From a virus, in IMG/VR virus record IMGVR_UViG_3300013131_003315, positions 1 through 22,423 of that record: a stretch of 22,423 nucleotides of DNA; one strand, 5' to 3'. The position numbers and the translations under genes were made by a program. Position 1 is the stretch's first letter; each line of letters begins with the position of its first letter. Below, in pieces: positions 1 to 8,951 of this stretch. The notes under the pieces are model-generated. The model saw nothing but the letters and a program-made list of their open reading frames with translations. It made no database searches and had not been told where the DNA came from.

Positions 1-2863
1 CTGGCGGCGACAGCGGAGTTATCGGCCCTTGCTCGGGGCCAGCTTCAAAGCTCTCAACTGCAACATCCGGCACTTCAATCTCAACTTCAATCTCAGCATC
101 AGGATTAAAAACATCCTGCACGACTTGCTCTTGCGCACGAAGGATATGACGCGCAGTAAAAGCTCCCTTTTGATTCCCACCCTTGACTAGGAATTCAAAG
201 TAGCTATTTCTGTCCTTACGTCCAGACACGTATTTATTCGCATCCTTAATCAGCCCAAGACTCTCAAAGACAGTTCCAATTTTATTGTTAAAGTTATACA
301 GAAACTGCATCTGACGTGCGAAACTACGAAACAGTTTGACGTCTCCAGGATTCATAGACCGCTTGGTTTCAGTAATATCTGCGGCCATGAAAACTTCGGT
401 ATACTGTGCAGCAATCTCTTGTAACCTAGTAGCCTTTTTTGCAGCTTCTGGACTGCTACGATCAGTTATCTCAGAGAAGTTCTCAATAAGATAATCGTCT
501 TGCTGATTATTTAGAAATTTGATAAGCTGAGACGCTAGAGGACTATTTTCATCAAGCCGCGATATCATCAAGTGTTGCAGCTCATGCACAAGAGTTGAAC
601 CATTGGCAGCGTTCATAGTCAGTGTAATTAGATCAGCATCACCATTACGCCACTCAAAGCGCCCAGAAAATACATTATCGTCAGCGTTAGTTTTAGTGGC
701 AGCTTCTTGGTCAGTTAAGACCGTGTCTGCATCAACAGAGGCTTTAATCGTGGCCTCTACGATAGGATCAAGCAAAGCATCAAAGTTAATTGCTGTACTT
801 GGATGATTAACATACTCAGCTACGCTACTAAAAGTAGCGCCCGAAGGATCGCCAGGAATAACCGTATTAGTGGCTAGGTTATACAGTATTAACTCAGCCA
901 TTTCTAGCGCAACATCTACGTTGCCCTGATTAACAATATTACCCTCTTTATCCTTTCTCCTAAGCGCATTAATAATCGGCAGCGCTCTATCAGACGGCAG
1001 TTTGCGTTCAGACAAATTACTGGCGCGAGGAAGATTAGTCAAGACATCCCCACGAAACATAGCATTCTGCAAGGCATCCTTCTCAGCCTTAGTAAAGCCT
1101 TCAAAATCACCGAATTGAGTAGCCTTATAGAGCTTCTTATAAAAGCCCTCAAGAGTTATATTACCAACCGCAAACTCACCGAATACACCATCAGTCTTAG
1201 CTTCTTCTCCAAGCGCCAGGAAAAAGCTAGAAATAAAAGGATCATTCTTTGCAAGCGCACTCAGACGCGCCGTTGCATTCTCAGCTCCTCTGGGAACCTG
1301 CACATCAAACTCACCTCGCCCAGGGCCGTCAACGCCAAGCTCAAATCCGCGCTTGGAAAATTCCTGGTGAAGCTGGTCTGTGCTGATCTCACCGAGAATA
1401 TATTTAGAGACCAGGGGGCGATTCCTAGAGATAAAGCTAGCTGGAAGATCATCACGGACAGCGTTAGCTCTTTCCTCTTTGTTCCTTGCGGCCAGAATCT
1501 TAGACCCCGCCTTACGTCCAAGATTAAACTGCCCAACGCCAATGGCAGTAACCGCAGCAGTCATGGCATATTCATCAAACGTCGGGAATCTATCCTCAAT
1601 AACCAGTTTATTCTGCGTCTCCTGCAGAAGCTCAGTTACAACCTCAGGAGCAAGCGCTCCTAGAGCTTTCCCAGAGACTTTAGAAACTGGCGAAGCCAAC
1701 GCCGCAAGTCCAGCTTGGCCTATCTTAGTCTGCCCGATTCGCTTCATAGCCTCAGCGCTAAGTCTAAGTCCAGCGTTTTTCTCGACATATCCAGTCACAG
1801 CTTTCTTTACAACGGGACCGTAGGCGCCCTTAGCGGCCGTCCCTAAAGCACCACCATATTCCAGCGCCATACTAGGGATAGTCAGAGATAAAGCAAGGTT
1901 ATTTTTATCATACTCAGACATCTCAGGACTGAATTGTTCAATCTGATGTCTAGATTCATCATACGCCATACCTGCGGCAGGAATCAGGCCAGCGCCAGGA
2001 ACCACGGCATTAGGCAGAAGAATAGAGAGAATGCTGCCCGTAACCTGAGAACCTGCGTTAAATAGCTTCCTAGGGCCAGTCGGAATTCCAGTATCTACAC
2101 CGAAAACTTCCAATGTAGGATCATCTGGATTAACGCTACCAGCCACGCTAGTATTTCTATCAACCGCTGCACGTATAGCACCAGAAAGATCCATACCGTA
2201 TTCAAGCAGCGCATTGTTAGGCTGCAAAGACTGTTTGACCTGTCGATACTCTGCTTCTAGCCCAGCTCTTTTCTGAGCTGTTTCAAGTTCTCTCTGAGAT
2301 AGTTCTTTCAGCCTATTCTTGTGCAATTCGTCTCTTTCAGCTTCAGGTATTGCCTTGATCCGCTCAGAGTCTGCGAGTTCTTCTTGAGTCAGTGCAAAAG
2401 TCTTGCTATTACTCACAGTCTCAACTACAGGTACAATAGGCTGTAACATCTCAGCTCTGCGGGACAAAAATGTCTTGGACTTATTTTTAGAGTCTGTGTC
2501 CTCTAGCTGAAGTGACAGCAGATCTTTTTTGATCTCTGAAGGGTAATCCCTTAGAGATTCATAAACGCCACCGACTGCCTGGGCAATATTCGGTAGTGTT
2601 TGATATATAGTACCTCCAATCTGTGTGATAGGATCAGTAAAAAGATCAGCTCCTCCCGCATTCGCTCTCTTAGCAGCCATCCTAGCTGCTTCTTTGCTAG
2701 CGCTATTCATAATCGGCAACGCAGCTTCATGCCCGCCGACAGAAGCACTCAGAGCTTTCCTACTCTCCGGCACAGTGCGATAGAAAAAGTCAGAAATTTC
2801 CGCTTCAGAAATATCATCAGGGAATTCATATTCCTGTTTGTTATCCGCATTAAAGATTTTCAT
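1..2863 (-). CDS. Large internal/ejection (polyvalent-type) protein with HELQH metallopeptidase motif, 3' end cut by window
   Basis: The frame is open from the ATG at 2863 to the window edge, about 954 codons with no stop, so the C-terminus is missing. The N-terminus (residues 1-30) has the acidic EFPDD pattern common at the start of large podovirus internal proteins. Residues ~20-260 are helical and charged. Hydrophobic, glycine/alanine-rich stretches at ~270-300 and ~330-350 could touch a membrane. HELQH at residues 760-764, preceded by a strand ending GSTLV and followed at ~811-826 by a helix with EIAAQYTEVF, matches the layout of zinc metallopeptidase domains known from phage polyvalent proteins. 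The visible end is acidic and proline-rich. It starts in a TAATG overlap with the preceding gene and closes a cassette of putative virion-internal proteins. I infer that it is packaged and ejected with the DNA. The protease assignment rests on motif and local pattern only. Confidence 0.72.
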   Translation of the reverse strand, partial: MKIFNADNKQEYEFPDDISEAEISDFFYRTVPESRKALSASVGGHEAALPIMNSASKEAARMAAKRANAGGADLFTDPITQIGGTIYQTLPNIAQAVGGVYESLRDYPSEIKKDLLSLQLEDTDSKNKSKTFLSRRAEMLQPIVPVVETVSNSKTFALTQEELADSERIKAIPEAERDELHKNRLKELSQRELETAQKRAGLEAEYRQVKQSLQPNNALLEYGMDLSGAIRAAVDRNTSVAGSVNPDDPTLEVFGVDTGIPTGPRKLFNAGSQVTGSILSILLPNAVVPGAGLIPAAGMAYDESRHQIEQFSPEMSEYDKNNLALSLTIPSMALEYGGALGTAAKGAYGPVVKKAVTGYVEKNAGLRLSAEAMKRIGQTKIGQAGLAALASPVSKVSGKALGALAPEVVTELLQETQNKLVIEDRFPTFDEYAMTAAVTAIGVGQFNLGRKAGSKILAARNKEERANAVRDDLPASFISRNRPLVSKYILGEISTDQLHQEFSKRGFELGVDGPGRGEFDVQVPRGAENATARLSALAKNDPFISSFFLALGEEAKTDGVFGEFAVGNITLEGFYKKLYKATQFGDFEGFTKAEKDALQNAMFRGDVLTNLPRASNLSERKLPSDRALPIINALRRKDKEGNIVNQGNVDVALEMAELILYNLATNTVIPGDPSGATFSSVAEYVNHPSTAINFDALLDPIVEATIKASVDADTVLTDQEAATKTNADDNVFSGRFEWRNGDADLITLTMNAANGSTLVHELQHLMISRLDENSPLASQLIKFLNNQQDDYLIENFSEITDRSSPEAAKKATRLQEIAAQYTEVFMAADITETKRSMNPGDVKLFRSFARQMQFLYNFNNKIGTVFESLGLIKDANKYVSGRKDRNSYFEFLVKGGNQKGAFTARHILRAQEQVVQDVFNPDAEIEVEIEVPDVAVESFEAGPEQGPITPLSPP

Positions 2864-3861
2864 TATTTGACTGCTCCAGTGAAGACTTTAGTTGCTCCAG
2901 TAATTGGGTCAAATTCTGTAAGAACAGTATCCTTAGTAGGAGTTGCGGTAGTACGCCTAGCGGTCTCAAACATTTCACCGATCCCAGATTTAGGATACTT
3001 ACTGGCAAGATAGTCTTTATTTTGTAAGGCCGCCTTTTTGGTATCCTCATATGCAGGATTAAGCGGATCAGGGTTACTCAGAACCCTTGATAAATCTGCA
3101 AATATTATCCTATCCTGCGGTTCCATTTCTGCAGAAGCCTGCTCTCCTTTTAACTGCATAACACGCTTAGCAATCTCTTCCTGCTGCGCGCCATCTGGAA
3201 GTGCAATGTCTAGCTTTCCGTCCTCTCCCATAACCCAACCAAATAAAACACCATCAATATTCGTAACCCCAGTCTTATCCCCCCTAGAAGCACCTGAACG
3301 TGCAATTCTAGCTGCGGTCAACTGTGTTTCCCTGGCCAGCCTAGCCTGCTCAGCCTCAAATTTTCTATCCTTCGACGATTCTTTAGAACGGAAAGTCAAA
3401 TCACGAGTAAAAAGCTGCTCTTCGTTCTCAAACCTAATCCCCTCAAGCTCTTTAGCCTGTTCAGCGCTAAGATCAAACATAGTCTTGTCATGCTCAAGTC
3501 CAGTTTCAAATTGCTCTTTTTGCTGCGCGAGTCTCGCATCTTCCTGCCCAATCTTACGCTCTTCCAGTGCCATCATACGGTTAGCACGTTCTTCTTCCGC
3601 GCTCTTGTCCAACCTAGCAGCAATAGACTCATCAATTGCCAGAACAGTACGGGGATCAAGAAACATAGGAACCTTAGGCGCCTTACCCTTAGATTCCATT
3701 CCAGAAGCCGCTGACTGTAGCATTCCAATCAGCTCATTGCCTTGTACATTTTGTGCCTGCCCAGCACCAGTAGCTGCCGCGTTAGCAGTCTCTGGACTCT
3801 TAGCAGTAGCTCCTGCAACGTTTGCAAAGAGCTGCATCAATTCACCAGTTGAAAATTTCAT
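2863..3861 (-). CDS. Putative internal virion (ejection) protein with shared N-terminal tag and coiled coil
   Basis: 332 aa, starting at an ATG preceded by AAGGAG. Residues 1-40 align without gaps to the start of the next gene upstream (3885-4463), with 21 identities including GEL at 6-8 and QAQNVQ at 35-40. Residues ~85-190 are strongly charged and heptad-like, predicted to form a long coiled coil. The C-terminal third is mixed alpha/beta with TEFDPITGATKVF near the end. There is no signal peptide or transmembrane segment. The position between a glycine-rich membrane-active-looking protein and the giant protein is like that of T7 internal core genes 14-16. The role as a virion internal protein is inferred from context and composition; I do not recognise the family. 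Confidence 0.6.
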   Translation of the reverse strand: MKFSTGELMQLFANVAGATAKSPETANAAATGAGQAQNVQGNELIGMLQSAASGMESKGKAPKVPMFLDPRTVLAIDESIAARLDKSAEEERANRMMALEERKIGQEDARLAQQKEQFETGLEHDKTMFDLSAEQAKELEGIRFENEEQLFTRDLTFRSKESSKDRKFEAEQARLARETQLTAARIARSGASRGDKTGVTNIDGVLFGWVMGEDGKLDIALPDGAQQEEIAKRVMQLKGEQASAEMEPQDRIIFADLSRVLSNPDPLNPAYEDTKKAALQNKDYLASKYPKSGIGEMFETARRTTATPTKDTVLTEFDPITGATKVFTGAVK

Positions 3862-3884
3862 ATCAAAGGCTCCTTACGCTGAGG

Positions 3885-4463
3885 CTAACGGAATATAGAC
3901 ACTTGCTGTTCAGGCTGACGGAACATAGACATTAGCTGTGCAAATTCATCTTCTTGCAGAATGCTTCGAGCGGCCAGCGGTGACGGCTGAGCCAGACTAG
4001 CCTTAGCAGCGCTCTTTCCAAGCTCTCCAGAGAATATCTTAGTCCCATCCTGCCCGCCGACCTTTCCAAGACCTCCTAGCTTACCAGAATCAATAGCGCC
4101 GCCTAGCGCTGCAGAGCCAGTACCAATCGCCGCATCAATGGCAAACTCCCCAAGGTCAAAGTCAAGCTCTCCATGATCAATCCCACCACCGAGAGTCTTA
4201 CCTAGACTTCCACCTAAACCAGCTCCAATCGGGCCACCAACAGCGCCACCAGCAACTGTCCCTAGCACTTTTCCTATTTTCGAAAACACTCCGCCCTTCT
4301 TCTTCTCTGCTGCTTTTTCTGCCTCTTCCTTATACTCGCTGGCCTGCACATTCTGCGCTTGATCGCCAGCCTTCTCTGCTGACAGAGCAGTAGCATTACT
4401 CCTGGCTGTTGTCGCCGCCAGGTTTGAGAAAATCTGTGCCAGTTCACCGGGGGAAAGTTCCAT
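3885..4463 (-). CDS. Putative internal virion protein, glycine-rich, with shared N-terminal tag
   Basis: 192 aa, ATG preceded by AAGGAG eight bases upstream. Residues 1-40 are the tag shared with the next gene (MELSPGEL at the start, QAQNVQ at 35-40). A lysine/glutamate helix at ~44-57 leads into a glycine/alanine-rich segment at ~63-95 (GTVAGGAVGGPIG type), with a second one at ~112-135. Such segments are typical of small phage internal proteins thought to insert into or cross the cell envelope. The C-terminus contains an EDEFAQLMSMF helix. The gene follows a 46-bp gap that contains a conserved hairpin and precedes the coiled-coil paralogue by 23 bp. Function as an ejected, membrane-active protein is inferred. 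Confidence 0.55.
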   Translation of the reverse strand: MELSPGELAQIFSNLAATTARSNATALSAEKAGDQAQNVQASEYKEEAEKAAEKKKGGVFSKIGKVLGTVAGGAVGGPIGAGLGGSLGKTLGGGIDHGELDFDLGEFAIDAAIGTGSAALGGAIDSGKLGGLGKVGGQDGTKIFSGELGKSAAKASLAQPSPLAARSILQEDEFAQLMSMFRQPEQQVSIFR

Positions 4464-4485
4464 CGTTCTGTCTCCTTATTTTATT

Positions 4486-4500
4486 TATGCATAGTGCATA
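4486..4500. promoter_or_regulatory. Junction hairpin motif, copy 1 (TATGCA/TGCATA)
   Basis: Perfect 6-bp inverted repeat TATGCA-TAG-TGCATA with a 3-nt loop in an AT-rich gap. It sits 9 bp after the stop of the upstream gene and 22 bp before the next ATG. The 18-mer GTGCATATTTTATTTATT at 4494-4511 recurs exactly at 14030-14047. A related hairpin lies at 19883-19901. Function unknown: promoter, RNA-processing or protein-binding site are all possible. Confidence 0.55.
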
Positions 4501-4509
4501 TTTTATTTA

Positions 4510-5376
4510 TTACGCAAAAGCAGCAATTACAGGAACAATACTACTGATACCAGAAAACACTGTACTAGCGCCTTCCATAATTCTAGACGGAGCTTCTGGA
4601 ATAACCGCAGCACCGTTGAGCGAGCTAACTGCTTTGGCATAGTTAAGCTGTGCTTTTGACTCCCACAAAAGATCTTCTGATTCCACGCTAAGCTGCATGG
4701 ACTGATGTTGAACCTTGGCTTTGACATAAAAGTCTGCCAGCGTGATGGTCTGCTGCGTGAACTGTACCATAGTAGCCAGTTTAACACGCTCAGAATCCAG
4801 CCTAGTTCTGACTGCCTCGTATACACGTGCAAGATTCTCTGACTTTAGCTTGGCCTCAATCTCATCTATGCCACGTTGTGCTTCTGCTTCCAGTAGTGCA
4901 ATATAAATCAGGCGAGCGCTAGAATTGACAGTATTGTACGCAGTAAACCTAGCATTTAGCTTAGCAACAGACTCCAGCAAGTCAGTGTCTTTCCTGTTCT
5001 TAACTGCAGTAAGGACGTCAGAAGTTTCCTGGTTAGTATTACTTGTCACTACCGACATCGTGTCTGCAAAACTATTACTAAAAGATTGCTGTGCATCATA
5101 AGCCTGCAGAGCTTCTTCTAGCCGTCTGACAGAATTAACTGCCGTATGCAGCGGGGACTCCGGTGCAAGAGGGTCCCAAAGAGGAAAGTCAGTGTATGGA
5201 TTATCTCCAGAGGTGAGCGCTGCTGTCACTCCACGCATACCTGAAGTGCTGGCCGTATAAGTATCCCCTAGAAACCAGTCGACAACACCCCCAGGGGGAT
5301 CCCAAGTACCCCCACTAATCATATACGCATATTCAGTCAACTGCGCATCGCTAAAATTAGACGGTGTTCCACCCAT
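4510..5376 (-). CDS. Putative internal virion / tail-associated helical protein
   Basis: 288 aa. The ATG lies 1 bp after the stop of the upstream gene, whose last codons provide a GGGAGG ribosome binding site. Residues ~80-255 are almost continuously helical and charged (ERVKLATMVQFTQQT and similar), and residues ~270-288 form a hydrophobic C-terminus. A mostly helical protein directly after the tail genes resembles T7 gp14-type internal virion protein B in size class and position, but I see no diagnostic sequence motif. It probably forms part of the internal core or the ejected channel. It is followed by the first intergenic gap of this stretch, so it may end a translational block. Confidence 0.5.
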   Translation of the reverse strand: MGGTPSNFSDAQLTEYAYMISGGTWDPPGGVVDWFLGDTYTASTSGMRGVTAALTSGDNPYTDFPLWDPLAPESPLHTAVNSVRRLEEALQAYDAQQSFSNSFADTMSVVTSNTNQETSDVLTAVKNRKDTDLLESVAKLNARFTAYNTVNSSARLIYIALLEAEAQRGIDEIEAKLKSENLARVYEAVRTRLDSERVKLATMVQFTQQTITLADFYVKAKVQHQSMQLSVESEDLLWESKAQLNYAKAVSSLNGAAVIPEAPSRIMEGASTVFSGISSIVPVIAAFA

Positions 5377-5377
5377 A

Positions 5378-5833
5378 TTAAACCTCCCAGACTACGGTCG
5401 TAGCCAGTTTACCGCCAAGAGTATCTGCGATCTTTGAAATAGATTCAAGCTCAGTGTAAGCAATAATCTGCCTGCACCCAGCAGTAGCCGCTTTGATCTT
5501 TACAAACTCCATTCCCTCACGGACCAACTCAGGCGTCATGTTATGCAGGGCAGAAAACGTATATATAACCATTATCTGATTCTCAGTAATAGCATCCCCC
5601 GTTTTCATAACAGACATAATAGCAGTCAAATGCTCATCGCCATTAGACTGCACTCTAAGCCCAATATAAACCGTAAGGATTCCCTTCATAATGGCAGAAA
5701 TGATATTCCCTCTGAGACGCTCATTAGTAACAGGGCTCAGGGGAAGTGCGTGTTCAATGTAATGCAAGATAAAATTAGAGCTAGCAGTCTCAGGTGGAAG
5801 CTCTAAGAAATGATTTCCAGGTGATAGTTTCAT
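5378..5833 (-). CDS. GNAT-like (acetyltransferase-fold) small protein
   Basis: 151 aa, starting in an ATGA overlap with the upstream tail gene. The middle and C-terminal halves show the GNAT order: a strand (TVYIGLRV), a second strand (HLTAIMSV), a strand near ~90-95 (MVIYTF), an MTPELVREGMEFVKIKA helix, the strand QIIAYTEL, then the ESISKIADTLGGKL helix typical of the last part of the fold. The acetyl-CoA pyrophosphate loop (R/Q-x-x-G-x-G/A) is not obvious. It may therefore be a catalytically inactive virion protein, in the way T7 gp13 occupies the same place between tail and internal core genes. Fold assignment is by eye and moderate; enzymatic activity is not established. Confidence 0.45.
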   Translation of the reverse strand: MKLSPGNHFLELPPETASSNFILHYIEHALPLSPVTNERLRGNIISAIMKGILTVYIGLRVQSNGDEHLTAIMSVMKTGDAITENQIMVIYTFSALHNMTPELVREGMEFVKIKAATAGCRQIIAYTELESISKIADTLGGKLATTVVWEV

Positions 5834-7401
5834 TGCTGCGCTTCCTGTCCTTGAGCCTCAACCCCAATGCCGCGGTCGTAACGTTTATCTGTCTCCTGAT
5901 AATGCACTATGGCATCCCATAGCGCGCTATCCACAGTAGCAGTACCAGACAACACAAGATTAGCCTCAAGGTATTGTCGTCCAAGGTATACAACTCCCTC
6001 TTTGTTTGGGCTAAGCGCTGCAGATGTTTTAAAACTGTCAGTATGTTTATATCGATACTTCAACTTAGCTGTTAGGTCTGTGATACCACTATAAAACAAC
6101 TGCACATGCTGCGCTTGCTTCAACATTCTACGACGTCTATCGCTCAGTCTAATCTCAACTACAATGTCCGCAGGCTGAGATGAGGCATTAGTATACGTCT
6201 TATCAGCGTCGTAAAATATATCTCCAGCCAAGCACCCATCAGTGCTAAATTTACCAAGCCTAGAGAGCTTATAAGCAACGGCCCCATCCTGCAGGAAATA
6301 AAAATCTCCAAGTCGATCGTCGTAACGTACCTTGAATTTAGCCGCACTAATGCGAGGAAGCAAGAACTCACTAAAATCATATTCAGTAAATTCTAAACTT
6401 CCGCTAGCAAGCCAAGCAGAGCCGCTCTTGTCAACAAAACAGGCAGAGGCAAAGCTACCATCGAAAGCTGCCCTAGATGCGACCGGAGCGCCAACTAACA
6501 ACGTATAAACTGGCCCCTGCGCAGTCAGCTCAAACGCACCAACCCCACGGCTAGTATATATAAGCATCTTTCCCATCATTTCAGTAAAGCCTAGAATCTT
6601 TCCGCCCCAGGGAACCCGGCACAAAAGTATCTGCCTATCACGAATAGCATTATGCAGGATTTGCATAAACTCACTAGCACGGTATTCAGTGAGTAGGCAC
6701 ATTTCCAAAGAGTACGGGATATCCATAGCACCCCCGCCTGGCATTCCCAAGATAAACATACTCTCATCTATCACATCCACAGACTGCACAAGCTCATAAT
6801 CATATGAGTATTTTTTAAGCAGCTCCCAGGATGTTGCCCACGCGGAAGAGTCCAAGATAGTCTTTGTAGTACTTAGGTTTCCTACTACCAGTCTGGTGTT
6901 ATATTGCCCAAGTGCCTGCGGAATCCAGCCATCTGCAGATTTCGCAACCGCCAGACTAGGATATAAACTATAATTCGTCGCTAGGAACTCTCCATTACTG
7001 AAGACGACATTTCCTAAATGCCCCACCCACTGCACTTTAGCATAAGACTTAGCAGGGCTGACGCTTCCAGTCCCCGTTGACATGTTAATCCCAGCGCCGG
7101 CAGTGAACTGATTACTACCCTGTGCCCAGGTTTCTCTATCAACCAGGTAAAGCATAGCCTGATCACTGCTGTTGAAATTCAAAACAACCAGCTCTTCACC
7201 GTCCATAAACTGCATGTGAGTTTGTGTATTCTCACTTTCTGTGAACGGTATAACAGACAGCGCATCACGCACCAGGCCATCCTTTGAAGGAGTCAATCCA
7301 GTACAGGCTTCAAGCGTCTGAGTATCAGTCATAGCATACTTAGTCTGGCGCACACCAGCAAGCAGTGCTTCTCTGACACTATATGAGTACTGATTTGCCA
7401 T
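5830..7401 (-). CDS. Tail protein, third of three tandem paralogues (tail tube/nozzle type)
   Basis: 523 aa, joined to the preceding paralogue by a TAATG overlap. It is beta-rich throughout, without signal peptide or coiled coil. The block with VPWGGKILGFTEMMGK followed by MLIYTSRGVGAF (centred near residue ~280) aligns with equivalent blocks in the two genes upstream (IPWEGVIYSMKSLGKD and NWKGKIHCIKELGDG). This pattern of short strands, an aromatic/glycine turn and a Y-(T/G)-x-x-G-(V/I) strand suggests a propeller-like tail protein such as T7 gp12 or P22 gp10. That is inference from size, beta content and position after the adaptor. The C-terminus (GQEAQQ) lacks the GKLGL ending of the other two copies. 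Confidence 0.6.
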   Translation of the reverse strand: MANQYSYSVREALLAGVRQTKYAMTDTQTLEACTGLTPSKDGLVRDALSVIPFTESENTQTHMQFMDGEELVVLNFNSSDQAMLYLVDRETWAQGSNQFTAGAGINMSTGTGSVSPAKSYAKVQWVGHLGNVVFSNGEFLATNYSLYPSLAVAKSADGWIPQALGQYNTRLVVGNLSTTKTILDSSAWATSWELLKKYSYDYELVQSVDVIDESMFILGMPGGGAMDIPYSLEMCLLTEYRASEFMQILHNAIRDRQILLCRVPWGGKILGFTEMMGKMLIYTSRGVGAFELTAQGPVYTLLVGAPVASRAAFDGSFASACFVDKSGSAWLASGSLEFTEYDFSEFLLPRISAAKFKVRYDDRLGDFYFLQDGAVAYKLSRLGKFSTDGCLAGDIFYDADKTYTNASSQPADIVVEIRLSDRRRRMLKQAQHVQLFYSGITDLTAKLKYRYKHTDSFKTSAALSPNKEGVVYLGRQYLEANLVLSGTATVDSALWDAIVHYQETDKRYDRGIGVEAQGQEAQQ

Positions 7402-8951
7402 TAATACTCTCCAAGACCTAGCTTACCGTCATCTTCATGGAAGATTGCATTGATGTAACGAACATTCTCAGAATCAGCTGTTTCCTCTTCCACTCTGATT
7501 CGATGATCCAACGCTGTTACCATATGATCTACAATACCAGCCGCAGTAAAATCAACGGCACTAGTGTTACCCCACGTCGTGCCTCCCAATGACTTAAAGA
7601 AAACCTGAGAGCTAACATTAGTAAGAGTCTTTTTACTAATCTCAACAGCCTCAAGTGTCTTATTACCACGAGTATCAAGGTCAATCTCGCCGCTCTCAAA
7701 AATAAACTTAGCATTACCGCCGTCAATATACGTGGCATACAGATCATTCGCTTGACTGATGACGCTAAGAATCTGATAGCGCGTTTTGCACAGCCGATCC
7801 TCTTTTGTGAGAAGATAGCCTTCGTCATTATCTGCAAGATAAAACTCATGTCGAATGTCATCGTGACTGATAACCATATCCTCTCCAAGCAGTCCAGAAA
7901 GATGCTCCTGAAACCTACGCTCACCAATCTGCGGGCCAGGAGTAACGGTTCTCAGCCAGCCGCGAGAGTCTAGAAACACATGCTTTCGATTATCCCCTGC
8001 TACAGCAGAGCCACTAGCAAGACCGATGTTTAGCAGTAGTTCAGGATAATAGATATTCGTATCTACCTGGCGCAGGACGCCAATTCCCTCAGAACCATAG
8101 ATCATCATGTCTTTTCCGAGAGATTTCATTGAGTAAATCACCCCTTCCCAGGGAATGAAGCAAAAACCCATCTGCCAGCGACGGCAAGCACTGATAACAA
8201 GCTCTCGAACATCAGCGGATTTATACCCCGTCAAAGCCACCATTTCAGCCGTAAAGGGCTTAGAACTTTCACCGCCACCCTCTAGTCCCCAGATAATACA
8301 CCGAGCATCAGGGACATTATCCTCGTTAGTAAGAATCTGATTCGGAGCATTGATGTTCCACGTATCCCAGAGATCAGCCCCAAATCCACTTGAGAAATAC
8401 GTACCAGAATGATTGAAGTTTGCCATAAACAGACGATTATCATGGATGGCAAAACTCTTAGGAACAGGCACATCTGCAGGCAGGCCTGCTGCCCAGGAAT
8501 TGTACAGGGCATGGTTTGTCATATAGACGTTACCATTAGAGATAAACCAGTAACCATCCCGTTCTGCATATTGCCAAGAAGTACCAGTAGCAATTGTCTT
8601 AGACGTACTGTCATCAGTAACGCTAGGAAGCGTGTTCGAGGACAAAAGATCAGATCCAGGACCCCACGAACCATTGAGAGCGTATAGCTTATGCGAGCTG
8701 CTATTATACTTCAACAGCATATTTCCCTTAGTCCCCTTCAGGAGCATAGGCAACGGATACGTCACGTCTTGACTAATCCCACCAGTTACAGGATAACTTG
8801 GAGCCTCTATAGGAACTGCCCCTCGCGTCGGAGACGGCTTCTTTCCAAAATACTCCTTTGCTCCCAAGTCAGGAGGATCATTCTCAAACTCACGTAGACC
8901 AAGAGCCAAAGCCTGCTGAAGTTGATACTTAACCTGATTCCTGCGTGCCAT
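7401..8951 (-). CDS. Tail protein, second of three tandem paralogues
   Basis: 516 aa. It begins in a TAATG overlap with the first paralogue and ends in the same kind of overlap with the third. Shared landmarks are IPWEGVIYSMKSLGKD with MMIYGSEGIGVL, then an AVAGDNRKHVFLDSRG strand pair equivalent to AVAGDIFEHCFIDENL in the first copy. The last residues, DGKLGLGEY, mirror NGKLGLSGRL of the first copy. It is beta-rich and probably part of the short tail tube or nozzle below the adaptor. The N-terminal ~25 residues (QVKYQLQQALALGLREF) are helical, unlike the first copy. Confidence 0.6.
   Translation of the reverse strand: MARRNQVKYQLQQALALGLREFENDPPDLGAKEYFGKKPSPTRGAVPIEAPSYPVTGGISQDVTYPLPMLLKGTKGNMLLKYNSSSHKLYALNGSWGPGSDLLSSNTLPSVTDDSTSKTIATGTSWQYAERDGYWFISNGNVYMTNHALYNSWAAGLPADVPVPKSFAIHDNRLFMANFNHSGTYFSSGFGADLWDTWNINAPNQILTNEDNVPDARCIIWGLEGGGESSKPFTAEMVALTGYKSADVRELVISACRRWQMGFCFIPWEGVIYSMKSLGKDMMIYGSEGIGVLRQVDTNIYYPELLLNIGLASGSAVAGDNRKHVFLDSRGWLRTVTPGPQIGERRFQEHLSGLLGEDMVISHDDIRHEFYLADNDEGYLLTKEDRLCKTRYQILSVISQANDLYATYIDGGNAKFIFESGEIDLDTRGNKTLEAVEISKKTLTNVSSQVFFKSLGGTTWGNTSAVDFTAAGIVDHMVTALDHRIRVEEETADSENVRYINAIFHEDDGKLGLGEY

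Noticed and set aside
1115-1823. Overlapping plus-strand frames inside the large left-end gene
   Set aside because: The minus-strand frame is open through the whole region with a coherent protein; these frames have no start signals.
3038-3898. 286-codon plus-strand frame opposite the coiled-coil internal protein
   Set aside because: Serine/cysteine/leucine-rich mirror of an Ala/Glu/Arg-rich real gene; no ribosome binding site or promoter.
6650-6668. TTATGCA/TGCATAA inverted repeat inside the third tail paralogue, similar to the junction hairpin
   Set aside because: It lies within codons of a conserved block (FMQILHNA), has a 5-nt loop and lacks the AT-rich flanks and start-codon spacing; probably coincidence, but it warns that the short core alone is not specific.
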